This document shows positions 1-6,398 of a stretch of 9,678 bases of DNA, piece by piece (positions within the stretch are counted from its first letter, which is position 1; every line of letters begins with the position of its first letter). The stretch comes from Bacteroidota bacterium (GTDB lineage Bacteria; Bacteroidota; Bacteroidia; Chitinophagales; Chitinophagaceae). Position numbers and translations under genes: made by a program. The notes under the pieces are model-generated. The model did not search any database and was not told where the DNA came from. It saw only the letters and a program-made list of their open reading frames with translations. The DNA lies in the NCBI GenBank assembly GCA_023427575.1, contig JAEZAY010000461.1, positions 1-9,678 on the forward strand. Reading direction: 5' to 3'.

Positions 1-1311
1 TACATTAACTTTTTTAATCCTGTTCTTCTCCACATCCAAAATCTTAAACTCGAAATCTCCCAATACGATTACATCGTTTAAGTTGGGAATTTCACCGGCA
101 ACCTCCAAAATTAATCCGGCAACCGAATCGCTTTCACCGCGCAGATTATCGAAGGTAGAGGGTGGCAGGTCCATGATCTTGCAGATATCGTTGATCATTG
201 TTTTGCCTTCAAAAATATAGTTGTATTCATCTACCTTTTTGTTGTTCATATCTTCCTCATCAAACTCGTCGGAAATTTCGCCGATAACTTCTTCAATTAT
301 ATCTTCCAGTGTTACGATTCCGCTGGTACCACCAAACTCATCTACCACTATGGCAAAATGGATTCGTTTCGCCTGAAACTCTTTCAGCAGATCTTCAATG
401 TATTTCTGTTCGTGAACAAAGAAGGGCTGTCGGATAAGAGTCTGCCAGTTAAAGTTATCCGCTTCATTCAAATACAAAATCAGATCCTTCGTATGAATCA
501 TGCCTACAATATCGTCGAGGCTTTTTTTATAAACGGGCAGGCGTGAATAATGCAGTTCTTCCACTTTCTGTTTAAGCTCGGCGAAATTGGTATTGTATTC
601 AATGCCGCTAACATCCAGCCGGGTCCGCATCACCTGCTTCACTGTTATCTCACTGAATTTGTAAATGCCAGCCAGAATTTTCTGTTCTCCTTCTTCCTGA
701 ACGGTCGACCGGATCGCTTCTTCCAGTTGTTGCTGAGTATGTGCCTTTGATACCTTTCCGCCCACGAAACGTTCTACTGAATCGGACATCTGGATCAGCC
801 TTGCGCTGATCCTGTTAAACAGATAATAAATAACTTCAACCAGATATGAAGCTTCATAGGCAAACCGAAGGTTATTTTGGGTAGCACGCACTTTCGGAAG
901 CACCTGGCCAAACAAAACGATCACTGCAGCGATCACCAGGATTTTGATCAGGATTTCAGCAAACCAGTAGCTGGGTTTTAAGATGATGATCTGATCTATT
1001 AAAATATTTGACAGTGTGATGATCGAAATATTCAGGAGTGTGTTAGCAAGCATCAGCGATCCCAGCAAAATTTTGGGTTCTTCCAGCAGATTGGCGATTC
1101 TTTTCCAGCCGGCGTCCTGTTTGGTTTTCAGCAGATTGATATCGCGGTAGTTTAATGAGAAAAAGGCCACTTCGGCACCCGATATAAAAAAGGAAAGTAT
1201 CAGCAGTATTACTACCAGAACGGCCAGCAGCACATTGGCCTGCGTATTGGCGACCAGCAAAACAGGTGTAAGAAGATCACAGAAGAACAATAGTTCAAAT
1301 GGGTTTTCCAA
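1..1311 (-). CDS. gldE: GldE-like CBS-domain membrane protein (CNNM/CorC family), partial at left edge
   Basis: The minus strand is open for 437 codons to the window edge. Counting from a TTG at 1311, hydrophobic segments begin at about residue 27 and run through the DUF21 region, which carries the signature SGAEVAFFSL at 44-53. A CBS pair follows at about 222-345, with VMRTRLDV at 227-234 and VVDEFGGTSGIVTLEDIIEE at 322-341. A CorC/HlyC domain follows from about 360 to the edge. This architecture matches GldE, known in Bacteroidota as a gliding/type IX secretion-associated inner-membrane protein, and also generic CorC/CNNM proteins that act in ion efflux. Position directly downstream of ssb and mutY favours gldE. 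No ATG lies upstream in frame: an in-frame TGA sits at 1351-1353, and the candidates are ATT 1335, ATC 1317 (giving IDLENPFELL) and TTG 1311. The first in-frame ATG is deep inside DUF21. Only a few C-terminal residues are probably missing. The usual GEV-PK motif reads GQVLPK here. Confidence 0.88.
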   Translation of the reverse strand, partial: MENPFELLFFCDLLTPVLLVANTQANVLLAVLVVILLILSFFISGAEVAFFSLNYRDINLLKTKQDAGWKRIANLLEEPKILLGSLMLANTLLNISIITLSNILIDQIIILKPSYWFAEILIKILVIAAVIVLFGQVLPKVRATQNNLRFAYEASYLVEVIYYLFNRISARLIQMSDSVERFVGGKVSKAHTQQQLEEAIRSTVQEEGEQKILAGIYKFSEITVKQVMRTRLDVSGIEYNTNFAELKQKVEELHYSRLPVYKKSLDDIVGMIHTKDLILYLNEADNFNWQTLIRQPFFVHEQKYIEDLLKEFQAKRIHFAIVVDEFGGTSGIVTLEDIIEEVIGEISDEFDEEDMNNKKVDEYNYIFEGKTMINDICKIMDLPPSTFDNLRGESDSVAGLILEVAGEIPNLNDVIVLGDFEFKILDVEKNRIKKVNV

Positions 1312-1351
1312 ATCGATGTTTATAGGTGAAAGAATCTTCTTTGCTCTGTAT

Positions 1352-1359
1352 CAAATATA
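1352..1359 (-). promoter_or_regulatory. Putative Bacteroidota -7 promoter element for gldE
   Basis: On the minus strand this octamer reads TATATTTG, an exact match to the Bacteroidota -7 consensus TAnnTTTG. It lies about 40 bases upstream of the candidate gldE starts, so a transcript would begin near 1345. No TTTG is seen at the usual -33 spacing; the nearest TTTG is only 13 bases upstream. The assignment therefore rests on the -7 box and its position alone. Confidence 0.35.
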
Positions 1360-1360
1360 A

Positions 1361-1383
1361 AGGCAGGAAATCAAATCCTGCCT
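1361..1383 (-). terminator. Putative intrinsic terminator downstream of ssb
   Basis: AGGCAGGA at 1361-1368 is perfectly complementary to TCCTGCCT at 1376-1383, giving an 8-bp stem with a 7-base loop. Read on the minus strand the hairpin is followed by TTTATATTT. It lies 63 bases past the ssb stop and ahead of gldE, so it could end the ssb transcript. The T-tract is imperfect and overlaps the gldE -7 box. Confidence 0.5.
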
Positions 1384-1445
1384 GAAGGGCAAAAATACGT
1401 TGCAGGTTAAGAAATGCAAGAACCTTTTAAAATTTCACATTGTAA

Positions 1446-1883
1446 CTAAAAGGGAAGGTCCTGTGAATGATCTGTCATCGGCGGCAATTCCGAGCCAGTG
1501 TATCCTTCTATATGCTCGTTGGTTCCGGAATGCGGGCCACTATGTGCATCTGTGCGTTTGTCAAGCATTATCAGATTGTCGCCCACCACTTCTGTGGCGA
1601 ACTTTTTATTGCCTTCCTAGTCTTCCCAGCTCCGGGTTCTCAACCGGCCCTCAATGTACACAAGACTTCCTTTGTGCAGATATTTTTGTGCGAGTTCAGC
1701 CAGTCCCCTCCAAAGAACTACCGTATGCCATTCTGTTTGAGAGATCAGTTTGCCAGCCCTGTCCTTAAATGTTTCGGTTGTTGCCAGAGGAAATTTTGCT
1801 ACCGCGATATTTCCTTCCAGGAATTGAACGTCCGGATCCCTTCCTAAATTTCCTATCAGCATTACCCTGTTAACGCCTCTCAT
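1446..1883 (-). pseudogene. ssb: Single-stranded DNA-binding protein, interrupted by an in-frame amber codon
   Basis: The ATG at 1883 opens an SSB of the Bacteroidota type, beginning MRGVNRVMLIGNLGRDPDVQ. The OB fold is recognisable, with aromatic DNA-contact candidates W52, W58 and W86 and the segment YIEGRLRTRSWED. Codon 89 is TAG (1617-1619), ending the product at 88 residues. The same frame continues without any further stop for 56 codons (EGNKKFATEVVGDNLIMLDK, then a polar linker) to DLPF and a TAG at 1446-1448. Without the amber the protein would be 145 residues, a normal length, with an intact acidic C-terminal tip that in SSBs recruits repair and replication partners. The family usually has Lys or a similar residue at codon 89, so a single-base change such as AAG to TAG explains it. 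Truncation would remove the last OB-fold strand and the partner-binding tip. Options are a recent nonsense mutation, a base error, or suppression. SSB is normally essential, so another copy would be needed if the mutation is real. Confidence 0.88.
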
Positions 1884-1951
1884 ATAGATATGTTTACTGG
1901 TTAATAATCATCTACCGGTTTAATTCTCTTTTAAAGTTAATTTTTTTCGAA

Positions 1952-1984
1952 CAAACTAAATAATTTTCTGAACAGCTATATCAA
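1952..1984 (-). promoter_or_regulatory. Putative ssb promoter (-33/-7)
   Basis: On the minus strand TTAGTTTG (1952-1959) differs by one base from TAnnTTTG. A TTG at 1982-1984 lies 22 bases upstream of it, slightly wider than the usual spacing. It falls in the 133-bp gap between mutY and ssb, about 70 bases before the ssb ATG, so ssb may be transcribed separately from mutY. Confidence 0.3.
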
Positions 1985-2016
1985 TGGGAAAATGCCTAAA
2001 ATCAATGAGATAAATG

Positions 2017-3072
2017 CTATTCTGCGGCTTGCTGACGTAGAAAATAGCTGGCGATCACTTTAGGAAAGGCGATGTGTTTAAGGTCTTGCTTGCTTACGGG
2101 CTTATAACCTTCTATTTCCGGAAGCGCCCCTTTCACCATGATCCGGATAAACCGGCCGGCAATAATCTGATGTGAAAGCACCTGTCTGAAGCTGTGTTCA
2201 CTTTCTAACGAATAAACAATACCATTTGAAATATGGGATAAAAAAAAGCCAATGCGCTGATCATCTGCTTCCGATTCTGTTTCAAACAACACAAACTCAT
2301 GAAGCTGTTGCCAGATATCCTTTTCCGTTCTCTGGCGGATCAGAATTTCAACTTCATTTTCAATAACCAGGTATGTAAACCAGCGTTCTTTTTTCTCGGC
2401 AGCCTTTTCTTTTACAGGAAGCTGGTTCACCCAACCATGTTTAAAGGCTTCACAATCTTCGCGCTGAACACAAACAGAACAAAGTGGCTGTTGGGGTTTA
2501 CAAATGGTGGCCCCAAAATCCATAATCGCCTGGTTATATACTGCCGGGCGATTCTGATCAAGCAGGGCATCGGCGAGTTGCTGATAGATTTTTTTTCCAC
2601 CACCGGTGTTAACGGGAGTGGTAATTCCAAAATACCGGGCAATTACCCGCTGTACATTTCCATCCACCACTGCATGGGGCTTATTGAATGCAAACGCGCT
2701 GATAGCGGCGGCTGTATAAGGACCCACGCCTTTCAGGGCAAGTATTTCAGAAAATGTATCGGGAAATACGCCCTTATAAACGGTATGTATGGTTTTGGCG
2801 GCGGCAATCAGGTTCCGGCAACGGGAGTAATAGCCTAGTCCTTCCCATAATTTAAATACCTGCGACTCATCGGCATTGGCCAGGCTGGCCACATTGGGGA
2901 AAGTCTGGATAAAATTCTCGTAATACCGCCAGCCCTGCTCCACCCGGGTTTGTTGCAAAATAATTTCACTCAACCAGATCCGGTAGGGGTCTTTTTCCCC
3001 TTTCCACGGCATAAACCGGTCATTTTCAACGGCATCCCAATGCATCAACTTCTGTGTAAAAACCGATTCCAT
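2017..3072 (-). CDS. mutY: A/G-specific adenine DNA glycosylase MutY
   Basis: MutY removes adenine mispaired with 8-oxoguanine or guanine, starting base excision repair. From the ATG at 3072 the protein has 351 residues, normal for the family. WLSEIILQQTRV contains the catalytic Glu at 36. The helix-hairpin-helix LKGVGPYTAAAIS (113-125) is followed by VVDGNV with the catalytic Asp at 137. Four cysteines at 191, 198, 201 and 207 have the C-X6-C-X2-C-X5-C spacing of the 4Fe-4S cluster. A NUDIX-like C-terminal domain follows, with the substrate-recognition element FRQVLSHQ (295-302). A TTG at 3087 could add five residues (MGLNT), but the ATG is preferred. It is the first gene of the leftward mutY-ssb-gldE series and diverges from the HU gene. 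The stop is TAG, so amber is used as a true terminator here. Confidence 0.97.
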   Translation of the reverse strand: MESVFTQKLMHWDAVENDRFMPWKGEKDPYRIWLSEIILQQTRVEQGWRYYENFIQTFPNVASLANADESQVFKLWEGLGYYSRCRNLIAAAKTIHTVYKGVFPDTFSEILALKGVGPYTAAAISAFAFNKPHAVVDGNVQRVIARYFGITTPVNTGGGKKIYQQLADALLDQNRPAVYNQAIMDFGATICKPQQPLCSVCVQREDCEAFKHGWVNQLPVKEKAAEKKERWFTYLVIENEVEILIRQRTEKDIWQQLHEFVLFETESEADDQRIGFFLSHISNGIVYSLESEHSFRQVLSHQIIAGRFIRIMVKGALPEIEGYKPVSKQDLKHIAFPKVIASYFLRQQAAE

Positions 3073-3278
3073 AGTATTCAAGCCCAATAACGTTTTGATA
3101 CTGATATTATTGGACGCCGATTCAGGTATAAATTTCGTATCTCTCTTAACTAAATGTTTTCTTGCTTATTTGCGAATTAACTATTAATTTCAGTAATGAA
3201 TTGATTTTGTGCGCATTGGCAAGGAATACGACAAATCATTTTAGAAAAAATATTGAAAACCTGTCAAAAATCACAAAT
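3073..3278. other. Divergent mutY/HU intergenic region
   Basis: These 206 bases separate the divergent mutY and HU starts and must hold the promoters for both. No perfect TAnnTTTG is seen. On the plus strand TAAATTTC at 3129-3136 is one mismatch away and has a TTG 16 bases upstream, a weak candidate for HU. The 40 bases before the HU ATG are very A-rich, as is common in Bacteroidota leaders. An open stretch upstream of the HU ATG (from TTG 3162) is in frame but does not resemble the family. Confidence 0.4.
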
Positions 3279-3599
3279 ATGAGAAAAGCAGACCTCGTTA
3301 ACCGGATTTCAGAAAAAACAGGTATTCCAAAAGTGGATGTTCTGGTTACCCTTGAAACGATGTTTAAAGAAGTGAAGGACACGCTGGCTGAAGGGGAGAA
3401 TATTTACATACGTGGATTTGGGAGTTTTATAACGAAAAAAAGAGCTGCTAAAATCGGGCGTAACATCAAGAAGAATATTGCAGTACATATCCCGGAACAT
3501 TATATACCTGCATTTAAACCCGCTAAAGAATTCGTTGCAGAAGTTAAAAAATTACAATCAGTGAAAGAAGATCAGCCAAACCCGGATGATGAAGTGTAA
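3279..3599 (+). CDS. HU/IHF-family DNA-binding protein (Bacteroidota subtype)
   Basis: This is a nucleoid-associated protein expected to act as a dimer that bends DNA. From the ATG at 3279 it has 106 residues, beginning MRKADLVNRISEKTG, the usual N-terminus of the family. The dimer core helices occupy about 3-40, the signature RGFGSF is at 45-50, and the DNA-binding arm runs from about 55 to 76, ending in PAFKPAKEF. Residues beyond about 92 form an acidic tail (VKEDQPNPDDEV). The spacing from GFG (46-48) to PAF (77-79) matches classic HU without gaps. However, position 63, where HU and IHF usually have the DNA-intercalating Pro, is Ile in the sequence GRNIKKN. Such proteins are often annotated as IHF beta subunit, but membership of HU versus IHF cannot be settled here. 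The gene is followed after 25 bases by the TPR gene, suggesting co-transcription. Confidence 0.93.
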   Translation: MRKADLVNRISEKTGIPKVDVLVTLETMFKEVKDTLAEGENIYIRGFGSFITKKRAAKIGRNIKKNIAVHIPEHYIPAFKPAKEFVAEVKKLQSVKEDQPNPDDEV

Positions 3600-3624
3600 A
3601 TTTGCTGTCTAAATTTTTTAAGCG

Positions 3625-4470
3625 TTGAAAAAACAGCAACTGATCCTGGTTTCGATAGGCCTGATTTTATTTTCGGTAATTTTTATTTTTGGCAAAAGGC
3701 TTCCCCCCAAATCAACAACACCCGTGGTGCCGGTTGCCTCCGAACCAATCGCTGAAATTTCCACAGAGGCTATTCTTGCCACCGCAAAGGAAAAACTCAG
3801 TCCGGGACAGCAGGCCTATGTGGCGAAACTGGAATCTGCCGTGGTTAGAGGTGATGTTAAAGACCAGCAAATCAAGGTTTTTAAGCAGTTGGCCGATTTC
3901 TGGCGGGATTCAGCTCATGCCCTTCTTCCATATGCCTATTATTCTTCGGAAGCTGCTAAATTGGAAAATTCTGAAAAAAGTCTCACCTTTGCTGCCCATT
4001 TCTATTTAAACGGCCTGCGTGGGCAGGAAAATCCGTCGATCCGGAAATGGATGGGATTACAATCCAAAGAGTTATTTGAAAAAGCCCTGGTACTGAATCC
4101 CAACAACGATTCATTGAAGATCGGACTGGGAAGTACATATTTGTTTGGCAATATCAGTGAAGCGCCGATGGAAGGAATAACACTGATCAGAGAAGTTGCG
4201 GAAAGAGACACGACAAACATGTATGCACAGTTTATGCTGGGCGTGGGCGGAATGATTTCAGGTCAGTATGACCGGGCCATCGAACGCTTTCGGAAAGTAG
4301 TTGCTTATCAGCCACAAAATCCGGAAGTAATCGTAATGCTGGCAGAATCATACGAACGCAAAGGAGATAAAGAAAATGCCATTAAATGGTATGAGGAAGG
4401 AAAAAAGATCATTCTGAACCGCGAAATTCTGCAGGAGATAGATCACCGGATTGAAGAACTGCGGAAATAG
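3625..4470 (+). CDS. Membrane-anchored tetratricopeptide-repeat protein, function unknown
   Basis: The protein has 281 residues and starts at TTG 3625 (MKKQQLIL). An in-frame stop at 3619-3621 rules out a longer form, and no ATG is near. Residues 6-23 form a single hydrophobic helix followed by a basic and proline-rich stretch (GKRLPPKSTTP), so it is likely an N-terminal membrane anchor with the bulk in the periplasm. The remainder is helical. TPR-like units are visible at about 120-157 (ending KALVLNPNN), 195-230 (YDRAIERFRKVVAYQP) and 231-262 (ESYERKGDKENAIKWYEEGK). TPR proteins are scaffolds for protein-protein contacts; no catalytic motif is seen. It lies 25 bases after the HU gene and 41 bases before the small basic protein gene, so it is probably in one transcript with them. 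The family looks like a conserved housekeeping neighbour, but I cannot assign a role. Confidence 0.87.
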   Translation: MKKQQLILVSIGLILFSVIFIFGKRLPPKSTTPVVPVASEPIAEISTEAILATAKEKLSPGQQAYVAKLESAVVRGDVKDQQIKVFKQLADFWRDSAHALLPYAYYSSEAAKLENSEKSLTFAAHFYLNGLRGQENPSIRKWMGLQSKELFEKALVLNPNNDSLKIGLGSTYLFGNISEAPMEGITLIREVAERDTTNMYAQFMLGVGGMISGQYDRAIERFRKVVAYQPQNPEVIVMLAESYERKGDKENAIKWYEEGKKIILNREILQEIDHRIEELRK

Positions 4471-4511
4471 ATCATTTTTAATTTATTTGTTCACTAATAT
4501 AATTGGTAATT

Positions 4512-4607
4512 ATGCCTTGTGGTAAGAAAAGAAAACGTCATAAAATTGCGACGCATAAACGTAAAAAAAGACTGAGAAAGAATCGTCATAAGAAAAAGAA
4601 CCGTTAA
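4512..4607 (+). CDS. AURKAIP1/COX24-domain small basic protein (mS38-like)
   Basis: This 31-residue ORF encodes MPCGKKRKRHKIATHKRKKR followed by a further basic stretch ending KKKNR. More than half the residues are Lys or Arg. The pattern KKRKRHK-x-THKRKKRLRKNRHKKK is that of the AURKAIP1/COX24 (DUF1713) family, whose mitochondrial member mS38 sits in the small ribosomal subunit; the bacterial proteins are presumably ribosome-associated too. Its short length means standard gene callers often miss it. It lies 41 bases after the TPR gene and 20 bases before a strong terminator hairpin, consistent with being the last gene of the HU-TPR transcript. A promoter of its own in the AT-rich gap is possible (TTTATTTG is one base off the -7 consensus). 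Confidence 0.87.
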   Translation: MPCGKKRKRHKIATHKRKKRLRKNRHKKKNR

Positions 4608-4627
4608 TTCTTCTTCGAAAAAATATT

Positions 4628-4655
4628 GGCCGCCCCAATGGCGGCCCTTCTTTAT
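4628..4655 (+). terminator. Intrinsic terminator after the AURKAIP1/COX24-type gene
   Basis: GGCCGCC (4628-4634) and GGCGGCC (4640-4646) form a 7-bp GC stem with loop CCAAT, followed by CTTCTTTATT. An A-rich run just before the stem may extend it. It closes the HU-TPR-small protein series and isolates it from rng. Confidence 0.8.
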
Positions 4656-4763
4656 TGCTGAGATATTTTTACTCATTTCCATTTAACATCCCGGATAAAA
4701 GTAATGATACCGTTCAGCTCTTTTCCTTGTAGTGATGAAGGCAGACGCTAAAGATGATTACGC

Positions 4764-6317
4764 TTGAATAAGGAACTAATTATAAATGCCGCTCCCCAGG
4801 GCGTTGAAATTGCCTTGCTGGAGGAGAAAAAACTGGTAGAATTACATCACGAAAAAATTGATGCAAGTTTTGCCGTGGGTGATCTATACCTGGGAAAAGT
4901 AAAAAAACTGATTCCGGGTTTGAATGCTGCATTTGTAGACGTCGGTTTTGAAAAAGATGCTTTTCTGCATTATACAGATCTTAGTCCGTACGCAAGATCA
5001 TTACTTAAATTCACGCAGGCGGCAATCAGTGATCAGACGGAAGGTTTCGATTTTGGAACTTTTAATGTAGAACCGGAAATCATCAAAACCGGTAAGATCA
5101 ATGAAGTACTTAGCGGCAAGCCAAATATTCTGGTTCAGATTCTAAAGGAACCCATTGCCGCCAAAGGGCCAAGACTGAGTTGTGAGATCTCACTGCCCGG
5201 GCGATTTGTCGTTATCACACCCTTTAATGATATCGTTGCTGTTTCACGAAAGATCCATTCTTCGGATGAACGGAAGCGGCTGCAGAAAATTATTGAGGCC
5301 ATTAAGCCGAAAAACTTCGGGGTAATAGTAAGAACGGCTGCTGAAGGAAAAAATACCGCCGAACTGCATGAAGATCTTTCCATGCTGGTGGAAACCTGGA
5401 AATCGATTCAGCGAAATCTCCGGAATTCAACGCCCCCTTCCAAAATACTGAGTGAACAAACAAAAACCACCAGTATGCTCCGCGATCTGCTGAATGAAGA
5501 TTTTAATAAGATCGTGGTGAATGATAAAAACATCTACCAGGATACCAAAAATTATATCTCGCGCATTGCCCCTGAAAAGGCCGATATCGTCAGTTATTAT
5601 AATAATGGCCTTCCGATTTTCGATCAGTTTGGAATAACCAAACAGGTAAAAGCAGCATTTGGAAAAACCGTCAACCTTCCCAGTGGTGCCTACCTGATAA
5701 TTGAACATACCGAAGCCCTGCATGTGATTGACGTAAACAGCGGCTACAAAAGTGTGAGCAATAACCAGGAACAAAACGCGCTTGAAACAAACCTGGAAGC
5801 AGCCGCTGAAATTTCACGCCAGTTGAGGCTTCGTGATCTGGGCGGCATTATCGTGGTCGATTTTATTGATATGAAACTTCCTGATAATAAAAGGAAGCTT
5901 CTTGATGCGATGGACGAATTCATGCGGACCGATCGCGCAAAACATGCTGTTCTGCCGATCTCCAAGTTTGGGATCATGCAGATCACGCGGCAGCGTATGA
6001 AGCCGGAAATGAATATCAATACGCAGGAGGTTTGTCCTACCTGCAATGGAACCGGTAAAATTTCATCCACTCTTTTACTGGAAGATGAGATCGAAAAAAA
6101 TCTTGCTTACCTTTTAACGCATCAGCATAAAGACCTGACCCTGGTTGTACATCCCATTTTATATTCTTACCTGACCAAGGGCGGGTTTTTCTTAAGGTCA
6201 AAACAATGGAAATGGCGCTGGAAATATGGCCAGAAAGTAAATATCCGCGAGAACACCAACTATCATCTGACCGAATTTCATTTCTTCAATAAACACGATG
6301 ACGAGATCAAGCTTTGA
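4764..6317 (+). CDS. rng: Ribonuclease G (RNase E/G family)
   Basis: This is an endoribonuclease that cuts single-stranded RNA 5' monophosphate-dependently and in other bacteria matures 16S rRNA and starts mRNA decay. It has 517 residues, typical of RNase G rather than the longer RNase E. An S1 RNA-binding domain lies at about 36-130 (VGDLYLGKVKKLIPGLNAAF). It is followed by the GPRLS motif at 135-139 and the RNase H-like and DNase I-like subdomains. Catalytic metal-binding aspartates are D323 in VIDVNSG and D366 in VVDFIDM. The zinc-link motif CPTCNGTGK has C424 and C427, which join subunits in the family. The start is TTG 4764, giving MNKELIINAAPQGVEIALLE, a normal family N-terminus; no in-frame ATG offers an alternative. 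It stands after a terminator, so it should have its own promoter in the 4656-4763 gap, where none is clear. It is convergent with susD. Confidence 0.97.
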   Translation: MNKELIINAAPQGVEIALLEEKKLVELHHEKIDASFAVGDLYLGKVKKLIPGLNAAFVDVGFEKDAFLHYTDLSPYARSLLKFTQAAISDQTEGFDFGTFNVEPEIIKTGKINEVLSGKPNILVQILKEPIAAKGPRLSCEISLPGRFVVITPFNDIVAVSRKIHSSDERKRLQKIIEAIKPKNFGVIVRTAAEGKNTAELHEDLSMLVETWKSIQRNLRNSTPPSKILSEQTKTTSMLRDLLNEDFNKIVVNDKNIYQDTKNYISRIAPEKADIVSYYNNGLPIFDQFGITKQVKAAFGKTVNLPSGAYLIIEHTEALHVIDVNSGYKSVSNNQEQNALETNLEAAAEISRQLRLRDLGGIIVVDFIDMKLPDNKRKLLDAMDEFMRTDRAKHAVLPISKFGIMQITRQRMKPEMNINTQEVCPTCNGTGKISSTLLLEDEIEKNLAYLLTHQHKDLTLVVHPILYSYLTKGGFFLRSKQWKWRWKYGQKVNIRENTNYHLTEFHFFNKHDDEIKL

Positions 6318-6350
6318 TCCGCCATTAAAAAAATTTTATACTTAAATAAA

Positions 6351-6375
6351 AAAACTCCGGACCAGCCGGAGTTTT
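6351..6375. terminator. Bidirectional intrinsic terminator between rng and susD
   Basis: ACTCCGG (6354-6360) pairs with CCGGAGT (6366-6372) around loop ACCAG. The stem is flanked by an A-run on the left and a T-run on the right, so it reads as a hairpin plus T-tract on both strands. It lies 33 bases past the rng stop and 23 bases past the susD stop, and so can end both convergent transcripts. Confidence 0.9.
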
Positions 6376-6398
6376 TTTATGCTCTTTGATTATTTTGG

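Noticed and set aside
1617..1619. Genome-wide recoding of TAG as a sense codon
   Set aside because: mutY and the TPR gene end in TAG at the expected protein ends, and the restored ssb frame itself ends in TAG directly after DLPF.
1400..1847. Two overlapping plus-strand open frames of 122 and 126 codons across ssb
   Set aside because: They are antisense to the SSB frame, which is conserved on both sides of the amber codon. Their translations resemble no family.
2299..2838. 179-codon open frame on the plus strand inside mutY
   Set aside because: It is antisense to a clear MutY with all catalytic and Fe-S residues, and its translation shows no recognisable domain.
3162..3278. N-terminal extension of the HU protein from TTG 3162
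   Set aside because: The extra 39 residues do not resemble HU, whereas the ATG at 3279 gives the standard MRKADLVNRI start.
5427..6070. Minus-strand open frames of 115 and 108 codons within rng
   Set aside because: They are shadows of a well-conserved RNase G reading frame.
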